Under the pieces are notes generated by a model. That model was not told where the DNA came from. It ran no database searches and saw only the letters and a list, made by a program, of their open reading frames with translations. Both the position numbers and the translations under genes were made by a program. From the NCBI RefSeq assembly GCF_003003885.1, contig NZ_PVWN01000001.1:227509-291508 (forward strand): 64,000 bases of DNA, in the 5' to 3' direction. The DNA is from Chlorogloea sp. CCALA 695 (GTDB lineage: Bacteria > Cyanobacteriota > Cyanobacteriia > Cyanobacteriales > Chroococcidiopsidaceae). Every line of letters begins with the position of its first letter. Position 1 is the first letter of the stretch. This document shows positions 54,651 to 64,000 of this stretch, in pieces.

Positions 54651-56522
54651 TTAGGAGGATTGTCTAGGAGCCACTTTCGCCCGGACGACGACCGCCGTAA
54701 TATTATCATGACCGTTATACTGATTTGCTAGGTCAATCAAGGCATTAACTCCTTGCTCTAAATTGCTGCTAGAACTCAAAAGCGGCTCTAAATGGCTTTG
54801 CCAATACTGTTCAACTAAATTATTATCTGACAAACCGTCGGAGGCTAAGATAAACAAATTATCTTCATTGAGTTCTAAAAACTGCACATCAGGATTAACA
54901 TAATTTTCATCTCGTGGGCCTAAAGCTTGGGTAAGCTGATAAGCATCAGGACGCGCGTAGGCAAGTCCCGGCTCTATGCCCCGCAAAATCTCTCTTTGCC
55001 CTACTTCATGGTCTAAAGTTACTTGCTGTAGCCCTATTTTTCGATTTAGTCGATACAGACGGCTATCGCCCACATGAGCTACTGCCACTTGATTATCTTG
55101 CAGCAATACCATTACTAAAGTAGTTCCCATCCGTCCGACTCCCGAACGAGAATCTTGTTGATTCGCATCATAAATTACTTTATTTGCCAACTGTACGGCT
55201 TCGCGGATGACTTCTTCGCTGGGTAGTTGCGAGCCTAGCCATTTTTCCTGAAAGTATTGCTGGAGTGTCTTTACAGCCATGCTACTTGCCACTTCTCCTC
55301 CCGCGTGTCCGCCCATTCCATCGCACAGAATATATAGCCCCCGTGCTTGAACGTTTTTGCCTCTAGGAAATTCCAGCTTATTAACCGCCGTCTCAATCCC
55401 AAAACAATCTTCATTGTGTTGACGTTGACCGCCTACGTCCGTAAGACCAGCATCTTCTAAGCCGATCAATTGCATAGGTAAAACAATAGTTGGTGTGTCG
55501 TCTGTCTGCATAACTTTGGGGGAGGGTTTATCAAATTGGATAACGGTGGACGGATCGATGTCAACAGCACTAGGGCTAATTTTTTCTACCCTAGGTAAGG
55601 GAAATAGTGAGGGGGAAGGCGATAGTAGTTGCTTTGCTATTGCAGCTAAAAGAGATTGCAACTTTGCTACAGTTTGAATTTCACCAGCTTGCATTTGAGC
55701 CAATAATTCGACCATAGCGCCAACTTTAGTCCGTTGAGACTCGCCAAATAAATGTTGCCATACTTTGCCTAATTCTTGTAAATTTACTTGAACGCTACTA
55801 CCGTCTACAGTTTCGTCAAAGTACAACCGTTGTAAAGCCAAAGTACCTAAAGAGTTTACTCGCAAATTAGATAATTCTAACAAGCTGCGGCAGGCATTCC
55901 AGGGAGTTAAAGCTGCCCATAGTTCGGTCATTGCCTGGAGCAATTGGTTAATATGTAATGCTGTGGTGCTGTTATCTTGCCACAATTGGAGCAGATGCCG
56001 CTCTAAGGTGCGATCGCTTAATAATATTACCTGCCTACCATCTTGCTGCCAAGCATCGTGCAATGTTGGGATAACTTCACCTAATTGCGATCGCAACGTT
56101 AGATAAGTTTGAGCAGTTTCGCCAATTTCTACTGTCTTAATGGTATCGGCTTTCAGTAGCGATATCTGCAACGGCTGACAATCTAATACTTTACACTGAA
56201 TTTCTTTAGGCGCAGGCGGGGGCAAGGGTTCTAATACTTGATAGCGCTGTTGAGCATCTATATATAATCCTACCGTTAATGGCGTTGAAACATCGCTATT
56301 TGCTTCTATAGTTGTAGATACAGGTATTTGTTCTTGAGTTTTAGAGATAACTGCCCACCAGACTAAACCTGTTTTAGTGCCACAATTGTCACAACTATTA
56401 TGACTGAATGCTACTTTGCTGCTACATTGCGGACAAATTTTGTGGCTCAACGAAGTGCCGCATTTTTGACAAAACTTGTTGTTATCTGGGTTTTCGCTCT
56501 TACACTGGGGGCAAATCAGCAT
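54651..56522 (-). CDS. PP2C phosphatase with zinc ribbons
   Basis: This 623-residue protein starts with two zinc-ribbon modules (CPQCKSENPDNNKFCQKCG and CPQCSSKVAFSHNSCDNCG), then a helical middle of about 280 residues with no clear motif, which may be a degenerate kinase-like regulatory region. The PP2C domain follows from about 360 to 615: DVGGQRQHNEDCFG, LCDGMGGHAGGEVAS, VAHVGDSRLYR, ASDGLSDNNLV and GHDNITAVVV. All metal-binding aspartates of the family appear to be present. It is upstream of the kinase in the same operon. Confidence 0.93.
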   Translation of the reverse strand: MLICPQCKSENPDNNKFCQKCGTSLSHKICPQCSSKVAFSHNSCDNCGTKTGLVWWAVISKTQEQIPVSTTIEANSDVSTPLTVGLYIDAQQRYQVLEPLPPPAPKEIQCKVLDCQPLQISLLKADTIKTVEIGETAQTYLTLRSQLGEVIPTLHDAWQQDGRQVILLSDRTLERHLLQLWQDNSTTALHINQLLQAMTELWAALTPWNACRSLLELSNLRVNSLGTLALQRLYFDETVDGSSVQVNLQELGKVWQHLFGESQRTKVGAMVELLAQMQAGEIQTVAKLQSLLAAIAKQLLSPSPSLFPLPRVEKISPSAVDIDPSTVIQFDKPSPKVMQTDDTPTIVLPMQLIGLEDAGLTDVGGQRQHNEDCFGIETAVNKLEFPRGKNVQARGLYILCDGMGGHAGGEVASSMAVKTLQQYFQEKWLGSQLPSEEVIREAVQLANKVIYDANQQDSRSGVGRMGTTLVMVLLQDNQVAVAHVGDSRLYRLNRKIGLQQVTLDHEVGQREILRGIEPGLAYARPDAYQLTQALGPRDENYVNPDVQFLELNEDNLFILASDGLSDNNLVEQYWQSHLEPLLSSSSNLEQGVNALIDLANQYNGHDNITAVVVRAKVAPRQSS

Positions 56523-56794
56523 GATCTACTAATATCCTCTATTGCCGCTTTGTAGGGCTTGTAACCTCTAAGTTGATAGCGTTTTTTCACGCAATACATT
56601 TAAGTTGCCACAATTGATTATTTTTTACCTATAGTAAAACTAAAATGTGTTAATTGATGTTAATTAATAGCTGTCACCTTTCCTAGGTACTATCGCTTAT
56701 TTTTAAGTAATAGGTGCTTATTTTGACAAACAAAGACTAAAAGTTATTAGTTGCTATTCTAGCAGTTATGACTATTTATCTAAGTAAATAAAAT

Positions 56795-57370
56795 CTATTT
56801 AAGTAAAATTTTAATCTCATCCACCGTAAGGTTACGGAATTGACCGAGTTGTAAGTTATGTAAATTTAAGCGATTAATAGCAACTCTAACTAAACGCAAA
56901 GTGGGAAACCCAACTTTAGCAGTCATGCGCCTTACTTGGCGATTGCGTCCCTCAGTTAATATTATTTCTAGCCATGCAGTAGGAATGTTTTTGCGAAACC
57001 GAATCGGGACTTCTCGCGCTGGCAAGGATGGTTCCTCAGTTAATAGTTTTACAATAGCAGGACGAGTAATGCGATCGCCTACCATGACTCCTGTTTGCAA
57101 TTGATTAATAGCATTAAAGTCAGGAATCCGCTCTACCTGCACCCAGTAGGTGCGAGAATGTCCAAACTGAGGATGAGACAGACGATGCTGCAATTGTCCG
57201 TTATCCGTCAACAACATTAGCCCTTCGCTGTCCCAATCCAAACGCCCCACCGGGTAAACCCCCGTTACCGATATATAGTCTTTCAACGTCCGCCGTTCTT
57301 CGCCGCTACTGTCGGTAAACTGACTTAAAACGCCGTAGGGTTTATTAAACAAAACATATCGGTAACTCAT
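56795..57370 (-). CDS. rRNA pseudouridine synthase, RsuA/RluE type
   Basis: This 191-residue enzyme shows [13 protein letters not shown], the catalytic [18 protein letters not shown] with its aspartate, and the [24 protein letters not shown] signature. It lacks an S4 domain, which fits the RluE branch that modifies 23S rRNA. The exact target uridine is not known from the sequence. It is encoded five bases downstream of the M3 peptidase gene on the same strand. Confidence 0.88.
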   Translation of the reverse strand: MSYRYVLFNKPYGVLSQFTDSSGEERRTLKDYISVTGVYPVGRLDWDSEGLMLLTDNGQLQHRLSHPQFGHSRTYWVQVERIPDFNAINQLQTGVMVGDRITRPAIVKLLTEEPSLPAREVPIRFRKNIPTAWLEIILTEGRNRQVRRMTAKVGFPTLRLVRVAINRLNLHNLQLGQFRNLTVDEIKILLK

Positions 57371-57375
57371 GAGTT

Positions 57376-59472
57376 TTAAGCTGCTTTAACTAAGCCACTA
57401 TGCTTAAGCAACGGTGCGGTACTAGGTTCGCGCCCTCGAAAAGATTTGAATACTTCCATTGGGTGCTGGCTACCGCCTAATGCTAATACTGTATCGCCAA
57501 AACGTTTTCCAGTAGATGCGATCGCCTCATCAGAATCTAGCCCTGCTTCTTCAAAGGCTGCAAAAGCATCAGCGCTCAAAACTTCCGCCCATTTGTAGCT
57601 GTAGTAACCCGCAGCATAGCCGCCAGCGAAAATATGCCCGAAAGCGCATAAAAACGCATCTTCTGCTAGAGGTGGCAAAACTGTATTAGTTTGGGCAATG
57701 CGGTTGCGGAAATCGTTGGCGCTTTCCCCATTACCTGGTTGGTAGCGGTGATGTAGTTGGATATCTACACTACTAAAATAAACTTGTCTGAGCATGACAC
57801 TACCGCTCATATAGTTTTTAGCCGCTACTAGCTTGTGGTAATAATGCTCTGGTAAAGCTTCCCCTGTCTCGTAATGTTTCGCCATTCCCATTAAAGTTGG
57901 GTAGTGATAGCACCAGTTTTCCATAAACTGACTGGGCAATTCTACCGCGTCCCACTCTACATTGTTAATACCTGAAGCATCGGCATAATCTACCTTAGTT
58001 AGCATATGCTGCAAACCGTGACCAAATTCATGAAATAGCGTTTCTACTTCACCAAAAGTCATTAAGCTAGGCTTGCCATCTACGGGGGGGGATTGGTTGC
58101 AAATTAAGTAAGCTACAGGTTTACGCAGGGTAGTTGTGCCATTTTCAGTTAGTTTTGCTCTACCCATGCAATCATCCATCCAAGCACCGCCGCGCTTTTC
58201 GGCTGGACGGCTGTAAGGGTCAAGATAAAAATGGGCGATTTCTGCGCCTTTTTCGTCCGCTACCTGGAAATATCTTACATCTTCGTGCCATACCGGAGCT
58301 TGACCATCTGCTGCGGTAATAGTTACGCCAAATAAGCGATTGACTAACGAAAACAAACTTTCTAATACTTGCTCTAAAGGAAAGTAGGGGCGCAATTCTT
58401 CAGCGCTAAAGTCAAACTTTTCTTCGCGCTGGCGTTCTGACCAAAAGCTAATATCCCAATGTTTTAAGTCGCTATTTGCTGGGTTTTTACTTGCTGCAAA
58501 AGCTTTTAATTCTGCCAAGTCTTGTTTAGCTGCATCGTAGCTAGTGGTGCGTAATTCTTCTAATAATTCCTCAACTGCTTCAACGCTAGGAGCCATTTTT
58601 CGCGCTAGGCTTAGTTCGGCAAAACTATCAAAACCTAGCAATTGGGCTTTTTCTTGGCGCAACTGTAAAATGCGTTCAACTAAGGGAGTATTGTCTAATT
58701 CGCCGCTAGACGCACGACTAATAAAAGCTTTGTAAACCTTTTCCCGTAAGTCGCTACGGGTGCTGTGCTGCATGAAAGGGCCAAAGCTGGGAAAATCAAG
58801 TGTAATCCGCCAAGGGCCATTTTCTGGAGTGGCGTTTTCTTGTCCAGCATCACGGGCTGTTTGCGCCGCTAAACTAATTAAGCTGGGTGGTAAACCGTCA
58901 ATTTCCTCTTTTGCCGTCAAATCTAAGCTAAAAGCTTTGGTAGCATCCAAAACATGATTGGAGAATTTGGTCGAAAGTTCGCCTAATTCTAGTTGAATAG
59001 CATTAAAACGCTCTCTTTTTTCTCCTTCTAAGCCAATCCCTGATAGTTCAGCATCTTTAATTGCTGCTTCTACAATCCGTTTTTGGGCGGGTTCTAATTT
59101 CTCCCAATCTTGGCTAGAGTGCAGTGCTTTAAAAGCATTGTAAATTGGTTGACTTTGACTGAGTTTGTTAAAAAATTGGATAACTTGCGGCTGCATACTT
59201 TCGTAAGCTTCGCGCAATTCGGGGCTGTTTTTTACACCCATCAGATGTCCTACTATACCCCAACTCCAAGTTAGGCGATCGCTCAACCTGTCTAATGGCT
59301 CTACTAAACCGCTCCAAGTAGGCTGTACCTTTACTTCTAACTCTGTCAGTTCTTGGTCTACTTGCGCCAATAACTGCGTCATCGCCGGGACAATCTGCTC
59401 TGGCTCTATTTCGGCAAAAGGTGGCAATCCTTTACCGATTAGCAATGGATTTTCAGTAGTGGTTGTACTCAT
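57376..59472 (-). CDS. M3 family oligopeptidase
   Basis: This 698-residue cytosolic zinc peptidase of the oligopeptidase A type degrades peptides released by other proteases. The zinc motif HEFGH is at residues 481-485, with the third ligand in the [17 protein letters not shown] stretch that follows. The helical N-terminal half and the C-terminal [21 protein letters not shown] complete the family. The pseudouridine synthase gene follows five bases downstream. Confidence 0.92.
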   Translation of the reverse strand: MSTTTTENPLLIGKGLPPFAEIEPEQIVPAMTQLLAQVDQELTELEVKVQPTWSGLVEPLDRLSDRLTWSWGIVGHLMGVKNSPELREAYESMQPQVIQFFNKLSQSQPIYNAFKALHSSQDWEKLEPAQKRIVEAAIKDAELSGIGLEGEKRERFNAIQLELGELSTKFSNHVLDATKAFSLDLTAKEEIDGLPPSLISLAAQTARDAGQENATPENGPWRITLDFPSFGPFMQHSTRSDLREKVYKAFISRASSGELDNTPLVERILQLRQEKAQLLGFDSFAELSLARKMAPSVEAVEELLEELRTTSYDAAKQDLAELKAFAASKNPANSDLKHWDISFWSERQREEKFDFSAEELRPYFPLEQVLESLFSLVNRLFGVTITAADGQAPVWHEDVRYFQVADEKGAEIAHFYLDPYSRPAEKRGGAWMDDCMGRAKLTENGTTTLRKPVAYLICNQSPPVDGKPSLMTFGEVETLFHEFGHGLQHMLTKVDYADASGINNVEWDAVELPSQFMENWCYHYPTLMGMAKHYETGEALPEHYYHKLVAAKNYMSGSVMLRQVYFSSVDIQLHHRYQPGNGESANDFRNRIAQTNTVLPPLAEDAFLCAFGHIFAGGYAAGYYSYKWAEVLSADAFAAFEEAGLDSDEAIASTGKRFGDTVLALGGSQHPMEVFKSFRGREPSTAPLLKHSGLVKAA

Positions 59473-59617
59473 AAGCTAATTAACGTTTATCCTTTCTTTT
59501 ATTGTGGCTTTTTACGAAAAATACCTGTTTAGTAATTACCGTCAATCCCATTAACTGCATTACAAATTTCTCAATCTACGCTATACTAAAACGTAGTCGT
59601 TATGAGTTTAACATACT

Positions 59618-60985
59618 ATGACAGATAATACCGTAGAAAATTTAGTAATTATTGGTTCGGGGCCGGCGGGTTATACGGCGGCGATATATGCAGCGAGGGC
59701 AAACTTGAAACCAGTGGTATTTGAGGGTTTTCAAGCGGGGGGATTGCCAGGGGGTCAGTTGATGACGACAACGGAAGTAGAGAACTTTCCAGGATTTCCC
59801 CAAGGAATTACAGGGCCAGAGTTGATGGATAGCATGAAGGCGCAAGCCGAGCGCTGGGGAGCGGAACTATATACAGAAGATGTAACTTTTGTAGATTTTA
59901 GCCAGCGTCCTTTTGTCGTGCGTTCAGAGGAGCGCGAAGTTAAAGCCCATAGTATTGTAATTGCTACGGGAGCAACAGCAAAAAGGTTAGGCTTACCCGG
60001 AGAACATCAGTTTTGGAGTCGGGGTATTTCTGCTTGTGCAATTTGTGATGGTGCTACGCCAATATTTCATCGCGCCGAATTAGCGGTAATTGGCGGTGGC
60101 GATTCGGCGGCGGAAGAATCAATATATCTGACTAAGTACGGCGATACGGTAAATATGCTGGTGCGCGGTGACAAAATGCGCGCGAGTAAAGCGATGCAAG
60201 ACCGGGTGTTGAGCAATCCCAAAATTACCGTCCACTGGAATAGTGAGGTTGTAGATGTGTTTGGCAATGACAATCACATGGAAGGGGTAAAAATTCGCAA
60301 CCTCAAAACTAATGAGGAAACAGATTTACACGTTAAAGGATTATTTTACGCAGTTGGTCACAAGCCGAATACTGATTTATTTAAAGGGCAATTAGAGCTA
60401 GATGATGTTGGTTATATTGTCACTAAGCCGGGTTCAGTAGAAACAAGTGTTGAAGGTGTATTTGCGGCGGGAGATGTGCAAGACCATGAGTTTCGCCAAG
60501 CAATTACGGCGGCGGGAAGTGGCTGTATGGGGGCGATGTTGGCGGAAAGGTGGCTATCGGTAAACGATTTACTGCAAGAGTTTCGTCAAGTACCACGGGC
60601 GGCAAACAATGAGTTGGAACAGGAAACCCAGAAGCCAAGTACAGAACCAAAAGAGTTTGACGTACAGGCTACACGCCATGAAGGAGGCTATGCTTTACGT
60701 AAATTATTTCATGATAGCGATCGCTTGCTCGTAGTTAAATATGTTTCCCCTGGTTGCGGTCCTTGTCATACATTGAAACCAATTTTGAACAAAGTAGTAG
60801 ATGAATTTGATGGTCGGATTCACTTTGTAGAGATTGATATCGAAAAAGACCGAGATATTGCCGAAAACGCCGGAGTTAGTGGTACGCCAACGATTCAATT
60901 GTTTAAAAATCAGGAATTATTGGTTGAATCTAAAGGTATTAAGCCAAAAAGTCAGTATCGCCAGTTAGTAGAAAGTTATTTGTAA
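59618..60985 (+). CDS. NADPH-thioredoxin reductase C (NTRC) fusion
   Basis: A thioredoxin reductase (residues 1 to about 320) is joined to a thioredoxin domain (about 345-455). FAD and NADPH motifs are [10 protein letters not shown] and [11 protein letters not shown], and the reductase dithiol is C140-A-I-C143. The thioredoxin site is C380-G-P-C383. NTRC feeds 2-Cys peroxiredoxins and thioredoxin targets from NADPH in the dark, as known from plants and cyanobacteria. It is the reductase counterpart to the thioredoxin at 9316-9633. The region after its stop carries repeat R3. Confidence 0.95.
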   Translation: MTDNTVENLVIIGSGPAGYTAAIYAARANLKPVVFEGFQAGGLPGGQLMTTTEVENFPGFPQGITGPELMDSMKAQAERWGAELYTEDVTFVDFSQRPFVVRSEEREVKAHSIVIATGATAKRLGLPGEHQFWSRGISACAICDGATPIFHRAELAVIGGGDSAAEESIYLTKYGDTVNMLVRGDKMRASKAMQDRVLSNPKITVHWNSEVVDVFGNDNHMEGVKIRNLKTNEETDLHVKGLFYAVGHKPNTDLFKGQLELDDVGYIVTKPGSVETSVEGVFAAGDVQDHEFRQAITAAGSGCMGAMLAERWLSVNDLLQEFRQVPRAANNELEQETQKPSTEPKEFDVQATRHEGGYALRKLFHDSDRLLVVKYVSPGCGPCHTLKPILNKVVDEFDGRIHFVEIDIEKDRDIAENAGVSGTPTIQLFKNQELLVESKGIKPKSQYRQLVESYL

Positions 60986-61078
60986 TATCAAAAATTATAC
61001 AAATAGGATTGCTAATTTCCAAAAACTAGGTCAATTAGAGATAAGACCCTTTTGCAGGGGGTTTGGGGGAGGCAACTC

Positions 61079-61172
61079 GTCCCCTGATGGGGAGGCAAAA
61101 AGCGGTGTAGCTCTGCTTCCCGCTTTGTTGCCGTTGGGTTTGGGGGGCAGACCCCCCAATTCCTGGTTTTTC
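61079..61172. repeat. Dispersed palindromic element, copy R3
   Basis: It starts with a CCCCTGATGGGG stem, passes through GCAAAAAGCGGTGTAGC and ends in TGGGGGG-CAGA-CCCCCCA. Bases 61096-61158 are identical to the reverse complement of 63938-64000. It sits between NTRC and the export operon and may end NTRC transcription. Confidence 0.9.
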
Positions 61173-61232
61173 CTAAAAAGCCCTTAAGTAATCAATTCCT
61201 TACAGCTTGCTAATTTTTCAGTGAGTTATTGC

Positions 61233-62687
61233 ATGACCACCCCGATCCAAATTCCTTTTATTGGCAAAGTCAAACATCCGTCTAAGTGGTTCATCGGACT
61301 ATTAAGCGCTGGTATTTTAGTTAGCGCATCAACCTACTGGGCGATAAATAGACAAGCAACACCCAAACTAGATATCGCATCCTTAACCGTCCCCGTAGTA
61401 TCTTCCGATGTCACCCTCCGCATTAGCGCCAGTGGCAAAGTTGTACCCGTACAAAGCGTTAACCTTAGCCCCAAAAACTCCGGCGTATTAGCGCAACTGC
61501 TAGTAGAGCAAGGAGATAAAGTAGAGCAAGGGCAAATTATCGCCCGGATGGACGACTCCAACTTACAGGCGCAACTAAGCAAAGCCCGCGCTAATCTCGC
61601 CCAAGTCCGCGCCCAACTAGCCGAAGCTCGCGCCGGAACCCGCCCTGAAGAAATTGCCCAATCTAGGGCGCGTCTAAACCAATCACGGGCGCAACTAAAC
61701 CAAGCTCGTACAGGCAACCGTCCCGAAGAAATTGCCCAAGCCCAAGCCCAAGTAGAAGCAGCTAGAGCGCGAGTGAACCTCACTTCTAGCCGAGTTCAGC
61801 GCAACCGCAACTTAGCAACTTCCGGGGCAATTTCCCAAGACACTCTAGACGAAGTAATTGCTGACGACAGAAGCGCCAAAGCCACCTTGCTGGAAACTCA
61901 AAGACGGCTTATAGACCTAAAAAGCGGCAGCCGCACCGAAGAAATCGACCAAAAAAAAGCCGCCGTCACCGAGCTAGAGCAAGCATTGCAGCAATTACAA
62001 AATGGTTCGCGTCCAGAACAAATAGACCAATTTGAGGCATCAGTAGCCGCCGCTGGAAGCGAACTTAAAGCCGTACAAGTTCAGCTAGATGACACAATTA
62101 TTCGCGCTCCTTTTTCTGGCATAATTACCCAAAAATACGCCACTGTTGGCGCGTTTGTAACTCCCACAACTTCCGCCTCCAACACAGCTTCCGCAACTTC
62201 ATCCTCCATCGTGGCTGTATCTCGCGGCTTAGAAGTCCTCGCCCAAGTACCTGAAGTTGATATCGGACAAGTTAAGCAAGGCAGAATAGTAGAAATTGTT
62301 GCTGATGCTTACCCAAATCAAGTATTTAAAGGCAAAGTACGGCTAATCTCCCCGGAGGCGGTGGTAGAACAAAATGTAACTTCTTTTCAAGTCAGAGTTA
62401 TCTTAACTACAGGTCAAGAGCAATTAAAATCAGGGATGAATGTCGATTTAACTATTGTGGGAGCCGTCGTTCAAGATGCTTTGGTCGTACCCACCGCCGC
62501 CATTGTCACCGATAAAAAAGGACAAACTGGGGTATTAATTCCCGATGATAAAAAACAAGCAAGGTTTAGCCCGGTAGAAATTGGCTCGGCGATTAAAGAT
62601 AAAACTCAAATTGTATCGGGAGTTAAAACAGGCGATCGCATTTTTCTTTCTCCTCCCCCTAATTACAAACTAGATGGTAAAAACTAA
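61233..62687 (+). CDS. Membrane fusion/adaptor protein of an export system (HlyD/MacA type)
   Basis: This 484-residue protein has one N-terminal membrane helix (about residues 19-38), a biotinyl-lipoyl-like segment (GVLAQLLVEQGDKVEQGQIIARMD), a long coiled-coil hairpin (about 112-285) and a beta-barrel/C-terminal domain. The coiled coil holds four GxRPEEIxQ-like repeats at 135, 161, 232 and 258, arranged symmetrically around its turn near 200. It would bridge the inner-membrane permease to an outer-membrane channel. The start codon could be the GTG at 61221. The permease gene overlaps its stop by one base. Confidence 0.9.
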   Translation: MTTPIQIPFIGKVKHPSKWFIGLLSAGILVSASTYWAINRQATPKLDIASLTVPVVSSDVTLRISASGKVVPVQSVNLSPKNSGVLAQLLVEQGDKVEQGQIIARMDDSNLQAQLSKARANLAQVRAQLAEARAGTRPEEIAQSRARLNQSRAQLNQARTGNRPEEIAQAQAQVEAARARVNLTSSRVQRNRNLATSGAISQDTLDEVIADDRSAKATLLETQRRLIDLKSGSRTEEIDQKKAAVTELEQALQQLQNGSRPEQIDQFEASVAAAGSELKAVQVQLDDTIIRAPFSGIITQKYATVGAFVTPTTSASNTASATSSSIVAVSRGLEVLAQVPEVDIGQVKQGRIVEIVADAYPNQVFKGKVRLISPEAVVEQNVTSFQVRVILTTGQEQLKSGMNVDLTIVGAVVQDALVVPTAAIVTDKKGQTGVLIPDDKKQARFSPVEIGSAIKDKTQIVSGVKTGDRIFLSPPPNYKLDGKN

Positions 62688-63904
62688 TGAATCCTGTAGA
62701 AAGCGTCAAAATGGCGGTGACTACTCTGCTGGCAAACAAATTGCGGAGCAGTCTCACAATGCTAGGCATTATCATCGGTAACGCTTCGGTAATTGCCATG
62801 ATTGGCATTGGCGAAGGAGCGCAAAAGTATATTGCGGGGGAATTAGAATCTCTGGGGCCAAACGTTTTATTTGTGGTTCCCGGCAATCGTGAAACTCAAC
62901 GCATTACTTTCGATTTACCCAAAACTTTAGTATTAGCTGATGCGGAGGCGATCGCAAATCAAGTTCCCAGCGTCATGGGAGTCGCCCCCGAAGTCAATAG
63001 TAGAGCCGTAGTTACTTACCGCAACAAAAACACCGATATTAGCGTAATTGGCACTACTCCTAGCTTCCTGATGGTGCGCGATTTTGAAACTCGCTTAGGG
63101 CGATTTATTACCCAAATAGACACGAATCGGAGCAATCAAGTTGCTGTCCTCGGCTCAGATTTAGCCGCTAGATTATTTACTACTTCTTCTCCTATCGGTC
63201 AGCAAATACGCCTCAAAAATGCTGCCTATCAAGTAGTAGGTGTGCTTGAATCTAAAGGAGCGGGCTTTGGTACAGATTACGATGATGCGGCTTTTGTCCC
63301 GATTACTACTATGGCAAATCGCATTGTCGGGCGGACTTCTCCCTATGGCATTCCTTTAACTTATTTAGTTGCTTCTGCTAAAAATACTGAAAGTGTGGCG
63401 GCGGCAGAATTTCAATTACGCAACTTACTCCGGCTGCGTCATAAGCTTAATGGTGAAGATGATTTTACTATTAGTTCCCAAAAAGATGCTCTAGAAACGG
63501 TGGGTAAAGTTACTGGCGCTTTAACTATTATGCTTGGGGCGATCGCTTCTATTTCTCTGTTTGTCGGCGGCATTGGCATTATGAATATTATGCTAGTTTC
63601 TGTAACCGAACGTACTCAAGAAATCGGACTGCGTAAGGCTATTGGCGCTACTCAACAAGATATTTTGGTGCAGTTTATTATTGAAGCTGTGATTCTTTCC
63701 GCCGCCGGGGGTTTGCTTGGTACGGCTTTGGGTGTTGGCGGCATATTAGTGGTTGGGGCGCTATCTCCCCTTGAAGGGGGGATTTCCCCGGTGGCGATCG
63801 CTATGGCCGTGGGGGTTTCTGGTGGGATTGGGTTGTTTTTTGGCGTTATTCCCGCTCGTCGGGCGGCTCAACTTGACCCGATTGTTGCTTTGCGAAGCGC
63901 TTGA
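62687..63904 (+). CDS. MacB/FtsX-type ABC permease
   Basis: This 405-residue protein has the MacB/FtsX layout: a first membrane helix (LRSSLTMLGIIIGNASVIAM), a large periplasmic domain (about 45-265) and three C-terminal helices with the ERTQEIGLRKAIGAT motif between them. It lacks an ATPase domain, which in the DevBCA and MacAB types is separate or fused. No ATPase gene is seen in the window, so it may follow beyond the right edge. ATG overlaps the adaptor's TAA as TAATG. Such systems export glycolipids or peptides. Confidence 0.9.
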   Translation: MNPVESVKMAVTTLLANKLRSSLTMLGIIIGNASVIAMIGIGEGAQKYIAGELESLGPNVLFVVPGNRETQRITFDLPKTLVLADAEAIANQVPSVMGVAPEVNSRAVVTYRNKNTDISVIGTTPSFLMVRDFETRLGRFITQIDTNRSNQVAVLGSDLAARLFTTSSPIGQQIRLKNAAYQVVGVLESKGAGFGTDYDDAAFVPITTMANRIVGRTSPYGIPLTYLVASAKNTESVAAAEFQLRNLLRLRHKLNGEDDFTISSQKDALETVGKVTGALTIMLGAIASISLFVGGIGIMNIMLVSVTERTQEIGLRKAIGATQQDILVQFIIEAVILSAAGGLLGTALGVGGILVVGALSPLEGGISPVAIAMAVGVSGGIGLFFGVIPARRAAQLDPIVALRSA

Positions 63905-63936
63905 AGTTGATATCTTTTGCTAAGAAAAACCAAGAT

Positions 63937-64000
63937 ATGGGGGGTCTGCCCCCCAAACCCAACGGCAACAAAGCGGGAAGCAGAGCTACACCGCTTTTTG
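63937..64000. repeat. Dispersed palindromic element, copy R4, inverted relative to R3
   Basis: Bases 63938-64000 are a perfect reverse complement of 61096-61158. The copy lies 33 bases after the permease stop and runs off the window, so its full extent is not seen. The pair R3/R4 forms inverted repeats around the export operon. Confidence 0.92.

Overview
The window is chromosomal DNA of a cyanobacterium. The evidence is the high density of the HIP1 octamer GCGATCGC and a set of lineage-typical genes: the photosystem II S4-domain protein, the NTRC fusion, ArgZ/AgrE, an SLH-domain iron-uptake porin, DUF2555, DUF3181, DUF4327, DUF2103 and a Nif11-like protein. The species cannot be read from the sequence. 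A unicellular or Chroococcidiopsis-like freshwater or terrestrial lineage is a guess. No rRNA, CRISPR array, intact transposase, prophage or replication origin was seen.

Layout. 1-6.7 kb: the 5' part of dnaX (cut by the window edge), a drug/metabolite transporter, aat, the S4 protein, a small glycine-rich membrane protein, serA and prmA. 6.7-9.3 kb: a small island without HIP1 sites. It carries a helical 165-aa protein and a TIR domain fused to an EgtD-like (Methyltransf_33) SAM methyltransferase, and it is the best candidate here for an undescribed defence or signalling system. 9.3-20.8 kb: thioredoxin, fabG, a WecA/TagO-type transferase, an AraC-O6-methylguanine methyltransferase, a cell-wall group (beta-lactamase-like serine hydrolase, NlpC/P60 peptidase, GT2 glycosyltransferase, MFS transporter), tRNA-Arg, moaC, small cyanobacterial proteins, murJ and an SDR. 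20.9-31.6 kb: DUF2555-coaBC, a double-domain 6-carboxytetrahydropterin synthase, a J-domain protein, Rrf2-cysK, the SLH porin, a SPOR-like protein, mnmA, a YdeI-like protein and sat.

31.9-46.2 kb: ArgZ/AgrE, a prohibitin-like protein, a second EamA transporter, a Nif11-like protein with a strong hairpin, an APC permease, a 0.9-kb gap, an exported FAD oxidoreductase, clpS, DUF2103, truB and a large TPR-CHAT protein. 46.4-59.5 kb: a NYN-domain protein, tRNA-Asn, a membrane-anchored hypothetical protein, two tandem type IV pilins with a companion gene, a Phd/VapC toxin-antitoxin pair, DUF4327, a PP2C phosphatase-FHA kinase operon, an rRNA pseudouridine synthase and an M3 peptidase. 59.6-64 kb: NTRC and an adaptor/permease export operon.

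Genes that appear to work together include phosphatase with kinase (54651-56522 and 53409-54629), Rrf2 with cysK and sat (sulfur assimilation), NTRC with thioredoxin (redox control), and the cell-wall genes around 12.8-16.7 kb plus murJ and the WecA-like enzyme. Several dispersed repeat families are visible. One is a palindromic element that has 54-bp tandem duplications beside it at two loci and forms a 63-bp perfect inverted pair around the 61.2-63.9 kb export operon. Others are an AGAGACGTT palindrome and GGTAATTG arrays.
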